Positions 60,795 to 64,000 of a stretch of 64,000 nt of DNA are shown piece by piece (the stretch's first letter is position 1; each line of letters opens with the position of its first letter). The notes beneath the pieces were generated by a model. The model saw nothing but the letters and a program-made list of their open reading frames with translations, was not told the DNA's origin and searched no databases. The stretch covers positions 1 to 64,000 of the forward strand of contig CAJTPW010000002.1 in the NCBI GenBank assembly GCA_910578465.1, read 5' to 3'. This stretch comes from an uncultured Vampirovibrio sp. (GTDB taxonomy: Bacteria > Cyanobacteriota > Vampirovibrionia > Gastranaerophilales > Gastranaerophilaceae). The translations under genes and the position numbers were made by a program.

Positions 60795-60825
60795 AAAAAG
60801 CGGCGTTAATGACTCGCCGCTTTTT
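60795..60825. terminator. Bidirectional terminator between histidine kinase and rpsT
   Basis: AAAAAGCGGCG (60795-60805) pairs with CGCCGCTTTTT (60815-60825) around a 9-nt loop. The T-run on each strand serves the converging kinase and rpsT genes. Confidence 0.92.
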
Positions 60826-60849
60826 AATAATATTTCAAAGATTTTACAC

Positions 60850-61119
60850 TTATTTTGAAGCAAGAAGTTTATTGATTGCAATTGTCAATCTTGATTTTTT
60901 TCTTGCAGCAGTATTTTTGTGTAAAATACCTTTTGAAACTGCCTTGTCACAAAGTTTATAAACATTTGAAAGAGCAACCTTTAATGCCGCTTCATCAGCT
61001 TCAACAGCAGCCAAAGCTTTTTTTACGGCAGTTTTGATTGAAGTTTTAAAAGCCGTATTTCTTTCATTGTTTCTTTGAGCAACAAGTACTCTTTTTTTTG
61101 CAGATTTAATATTTGCCAT
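60850..61119 (-). CDS. rpsT: 30S ribosomal protein S20
   Basis: 89 residues, Lys/Arg-rich helix bundle that binds 16S rRNA. MANIKSAKKRVLVAQRNNERN and GILHKNTAARKKSRLTIAIN are standard. AAGG upstream of ATG. A good promoter lies at 61186-61214. Confidence 0.97.
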   Translation of the reverse strand: MANIKSAKKRVLVAQRNNERNTAFKTSIKTAVKKALAAVEADEAALKVALSNVYKLCDKAVSKGILHKNTAARKKSRLTIAINKLLASK

Positions 61120-61185
61120 TTTTGTTTTCCTTTTTTTTAAGCTAAACTGACGTTTATCTGCTTGAGGTCTAAAGTGAGTACTTTA

Positions 61186-61214
61186 ATATTACAAAAAACA
61201 AATATCATTTACAA
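61186..61214 (-). promoter_or_regulatory. Promoter of rpsT
   Basis: TTGTAA (61214-61209), 17-nt spacer, TAATAT (61191-61186) on the minus strand. It lies 66 nt before the rpsT start codon in a gap with no other explanation. Confidence 0.6.
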
Positions 61215-61236
61215 GAGGCAAATAAAAGTTTATTTC

Positions 61237-61644
61237 TTAACCAATATTAATTAAAATCCCTGCAATTCCCATATGATACTGATAAATTTTATCCCCGAGA
61301 ATGAAAAATGCAATAATCATAGAGGTTACAGCCATTAAAAGCACGGATGCGGCACTTATATCCTTTGCAAATTTTACAAGCCTTGAGTATCTGTTTTTAT
61401 AATAAGCATCAAGTACAAATTCAAAAACGGAATTCAAAAGCTCCAAAACCAAAACAAGGGAATTTGTCAAAAGCAAAAGACAAAAAGCCAAAATTGAAAC
61501 TTTTAGAAGAATTGCAATAAAAAGTACGACAGAAGCAATATACAGATGTTTTCTAAAATTCCTCTGAGACCTGAATGCCAAATAGAGCCCGTCAAAAGCG
61601 TGGCTCGCGCTTTTTATAAAACTTTTTGATTGAAATTTTTTCAC
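61237..61644 (-). CDS. dgkA: Diacylglycerol/undecaprenol kinase family protein
   Basis: 135 residues with three membrane helices. The catalytic block LELLNSVFEFVLD and KFAKDISAASVLLMA is the DgkA motif set (acidic residues binding ATP-Mg). The Gram-positive-like member of this family phosphorylates undecaprenol. It lies five nt after ybeY and belongs to the 7TM-HD/ybeY/dgkA string. Confidence 0.9.
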   Translation of the reverse strand: MKKFQSKSFIKSASHAFDGLYLAFRSQRNFRKHLYIASVVLFIAILLKVSILAFCLLLLTNSLVLVLELLNSVFEFVLDAYYKNRYSRLVKFAKDISAASVLLMAVTSMIIAFFILGDKIYQYHMGIAGILINIG

Positions 61645-61648
61645 TTAT

Positions 61649-62161
61649 TTACTCCCCACAAACGGCTTGAAGAACACGATTTTGAATGCCGACAATAAAA
61701 TTGTAATCTTCTTCCGTTTGATGGTCAAATCCGAATAAATGCAAAATTCCATGGCAAATTAACGTCAATATTTCATCAAAAAAAGCGTTATCACCATCTT
61801 TTGATTGCTTGCTTGCGGTGTCAATAGAAATCAAAATTTCACCCAAATTAATATCACCATCCAAAACAGGCTTAAAATCATCGTCCGCAAAAAGTGCAAA
61901 AGTTATCACATCGGTTGCTTTGTCTTTATCTCTATACTCCCTGTTGATTTCACGAATTTTAACATCATCAACAAAAAGAATGTCAAACGAGAGCGTTTTA
62001 AAATCAAGACCGAAAAAACAGGTGTTTTTGGAAACTTCGGGTATAGTTAAAAGATTATCAAGAATTTTTGGCACAAAATTTTCAAAAAACTTTGAACTAA
62101 AAGCTACACTGCCTTCATATTCGTTTTCAAGACCAAAAAGATATTTAATTTTTCTCTTCAT
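61649..62161 (-). CDS. ybeY: Endoribonuclease YbeY
   Basis: About 170 residues. The zinc motif LICHGILHLFGFDH (H-x3-H-x5-H) and REYRDKDKATDVITFAL are diagnostic. YbeY matures 16S rRNA and takes part in 70S quality control. I choose ATG 62161 (GGAAAC upstream), which overlaps the previous gene's stop. The longer frame from 62218 adds a non-conserved extension. Confidence 0.93.
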   Translation of the reverse strand: MKRKIKYLFGLENEYEGSVAFSSKFFENFVPKILDNLLTIPEVSKNTCFFGLDFKTLSFDILFVDDVKIREINREYRDKDKATDVITFALFADDDFKPVLDGDINLGEILISIDTASKQSKDGDNAFFDEILTLICHGILHLFGFDHQTEEDYNFIVGIQNRVLQAVCGE

Positions 62162-64000
62162 CACTGCTTGTTTCCTGCTGAGCCTCAGGTGCTGTATGCT
62201 TTTCCTGATTTTGCACAAAATCTACCACATCGGATGTTTTTTGCTGTTGTTTCTTTTGAATACGCTTTTCGAGTTTTTCTTCAGCGCTCGGAGCAAGCTT
62301 AATTTTATTTTTTACTTCATCAAGATCATTCAGCTGTTGATATTTAATCCTATCATGCTGCATACCTCTTAAAATCCTGTTAAAAGTCAGTGCGATAAGT
62401 TTTATGTCCTTCAATGTTAAAGGGCTGTCTGAAAGCTGTCCGTCATTTAATCTTTCCGTAATAATTCTGTTTATCATATTTTCAATTTCATCCTGACCGG
62501 GATTTTTCAAAGACCTCACAGCGCTTTCCACAGCATCTGCCAGCATTAAAATTGCGGTTTCTTTTATATTGGGTTTTGGCCCCGGGTATCTGAATTGCTC
62601 TTCTTGAACGTTTTCTTTCCCTTCAAGTGCAACAGCCTGAGTGTAAAAATGCCCTGCAAGAGCCTCACCGTGGTGTTGCTGTATAAAATTAATCACAACT
62701 TGAGGAAGTCCGTATTCTTTTGCAAGCTCCACCCCGTCTTTTGTATGAGACGTGATTACCATTTTGGATAACCTCGGATTAAGCTTCGTATGCGGGTTTT
62801 CAATCCCAAAATATGACTGGTTTTCAATGAAAAACAAGGGTCTTTTTAATTTACCGATATCATGATAAAACGCACCGACTCTTGCAAGTATGGGATTTGC
62901 ACCGATAGCTTCAGCTGCTGCCTCACAAAGGTTTGCAACCATTAAAGAATGGTGATAAGTCCCCGGCGCCTTATATTGAAGGTTTGATAACAGTGTCTGG
63001 TTGTGGTCCGCAAGTTCTATAAGACCATATGGCGTTACAATCTTAAACAGGTTTTCAATAATTGGTATTACACCAAGGGCTATAATTCCTGCCGCAATAC
63101 CGTTTATTAAAGCCACAACAGCGTTTGCAAAATCTGATGCTTCAAGATGGTTTTCTAAAATCGCAGAAACAATAGCTCCTGCAAAAAGAACTGCGCCGAT
63201 TTGCACACCACACTTTGTTAAATCAGATCTTTTTGTATAACAGATATTTGAAACGCAATATGCACCTGCAATAGTTGCAAGAGTAAAAGAAGCAAAAAGC
63301 TGCGGTTCCAAAAAAAGTACGGCGCTAATAAGTGCAAGCAAAAGAATTGTTACAACAAAAGCAAGCACAGGTGTTGTAAAAACCGCAACAATAATCGTAA
63401 GTGCGGTAAACGGCATTGCATAATTTGAAGCGGATGACGATGAAATAAACATACAGGTGTATGTAAGAATTATTGCAAATGAAGCAATGATAGACATATA
63501 TTGATAAGTTAAATATTGTTTTTCAAACTTTTTAACATAAAAAAGAAAACAGCCTATACAAAGGCACGTAAGAAGGAAAATTCCAAATACTCCGCTTTTG
63601 TTTAATTCAAGCGGATTGTATCCTGATTTTTTAAGGGCATCCTTTTTAACCTGTGTCAGTGGTTCACCCGGTTTTATAATGGGTTCGCCGTTTTTAAAAG
63701 TCACAATAATCGGCTTCACCATACTTTTTGCATTACGTCTTGCAACATCCGTTGCATATTCATCGATAATTAAATTCGGAAGTAAAACATGTTCAATAAT
63801 CCCTGAAACGGCTTTTGTCTGCATAGTGTTTGATGTCGCACCCAAGATATTCAGAACACTTGTTTCGTTTGAATAATACTCAATTTCGCTTTCCGTGACA
63901 CCCGCTTTAAGATAAGCCTCAATTACGGTGTCAGCATTGCGAAATACGGTTTCAATGCTTCCCGCATTTGTTGTAAGGAAATATTTGGCAATATTTTTTT
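62145..64000 (-). CDS. 7TM-HD family phosphohydrolase, N-terminus beyond the window
   Basis: The frame is open to the window edge, so only the C-terminal part (over 600 residues) is seen. A partial extracytoplasmic 7TMR-HDED domain ends at about the VTFKNGEPIIKPGEPLTQV segment. Several membrane helices follow (63630-63060). The HD domain has HHSLMVANLCEAAAEAIGAN and FYHDIGKLKRP, with HTKDGVELAKEYGLP later. Members such as PgpH hydrolyse cyclic di-AMP. The C-terminal 60 residues are charged and low-complexity. Confidence 0.92.
   Translation of the reverse strand, partial: KNIAKYFLTTNAGSIETVFRNADTVIEAYLKAGVTESEIEYYSNETSVLNILGATSNTMQTKAVSGIIEHVLLPNLIIDEYATDVARRNAKSMVKPIIVTFKNGEPIIKPGEPLTQVKKDALKKSGYNPLELNKSGVFGIFLLTCLCIGCFLFYVKKFEKQYLTYQYMSIIASFAIILTYTCMFISSSSASNYAMPFTALTIIVAVFTTPVLAFVVTILLLALISAVLFLEPQLFASFTLATIAGAYCVSNICYTKRSDLTKCGVQIGAVLFAGAIVSAILENHLEASDFANAVVALINGIAAGIIALGVIPIIENLFKIVTPYGLIELADHNQTLLSNLQYKAPGTYHHSLMVANLCEAAAEAIGANPILARVGAFYHDIGKLKRPLFFIENQSYFGIENPHTKLNPRLSKMVITSHTKDGVELAKEYGLPQVVINFIQQHHGEALAGHFYTQAVALEGKENVQEEQFRYPGPKPNIKETAILMLADAVESAVRSLKNPGQDEIENMINRIITERLNDGQLSDSPLTLKDIKLIALTFNRILRGMQHDRIKYQQLNDLDEVKNKIKLAPSAEEKLEKRIQKKQQQKTSDVVDFVQNQEKHTAPEAQQETSSDEEKN

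Overview
The window looks like one AT-rich chromosomal segment of a diderm, probably gut-associated bacterium. My best guess is the non-photosynthetic cyanobacterial relatives (Vampirovibrionia/Melainabacteria, Gastranaerophilales type). The evidence is indirect: a Gly-rich pseudopilin with an FSLVEM-type N-terminus, an AroH-class chorismate mutase (usual in cyanobacteria and bacilli), a 7TM-HD/YbeY/DgkA gene order, and an MsbA-type exporter with dTDP-sugar and nonulosonate genes. No 16S rRNA gene is present, so this placement is an inference.

Layout. 1-1030: the N-terminal part of a pseudopilin (minus strand). 1031-2253: a mostly non-coding, repeat-bearing stretch with one small, apparently frameshifted plus-strand ORF and a terminator. 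2254-16341: a minus-strand housekeeping block: infB-rbfA-truB-GerMN, mgtC with dipeptide-type permeases, a TPR protein, an active/inactive M16 peptidase pair, aroH, fmt and def. 16527-16871: a small plus-strand membrane protein. 16970-48650: a 32-kb surface-glycan island, all minus strand. It holds at least ten glycosyltransferases, dTDP-sugar genes (rfbA, rfbB, rfbC, wecE-like), gmd, glf, a nearly complete pseudaminic-acid-type pathway (pseB, pseC, pseF, pseH-like, pseI), an MsbA-like ABC exporter, a Stealth-family phosphotransferase and a WecF-like transferase. 48697-48768: a tRNA with anticodon CAT and its terminator at the upstream border of the island. 49174-57212: two LeuC-type dehydratases, a patatin, a PBP4-type peptidase, a nitrilase-family amidase, a small Cys-rich protein, a SudB/NfnA-like flavoprotein and an Asn-rich unknown. 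57392-64000: dnaK, a TPR/histidine-kinase pair, rpsT, dgkA, ybeY and a truncated 7TM-HD phosphohydrolase.

The strongest new candidate is a phase-variation module inside the island. A 180-aa FimB/FimE-sized tyrosine recombinase (33658-34200) lies beside a perfect 16-bp inverted repeat (33350-33365 and 33611-33626). The repeat encloses 245 bp of promoter-like DNA directly upstream of a glycosyltransferase run. The same island carries a C8 homopolymer in the linker of a GT2-GT8 fusion, and a GT2 gene with a one-base frameshift. Together they suggest layered ON/OFF control of the cell-surface glycan. The pathway genes imply a polymer containing 4-amino-4,6-dideoxygalactose, galactofuranose, a GDP-mannose-derived deoxysugar and a nonulosonic acid. 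PseG is absent from the nonulosonate genes, and a TIM-barrel protein sits where it would be expected.
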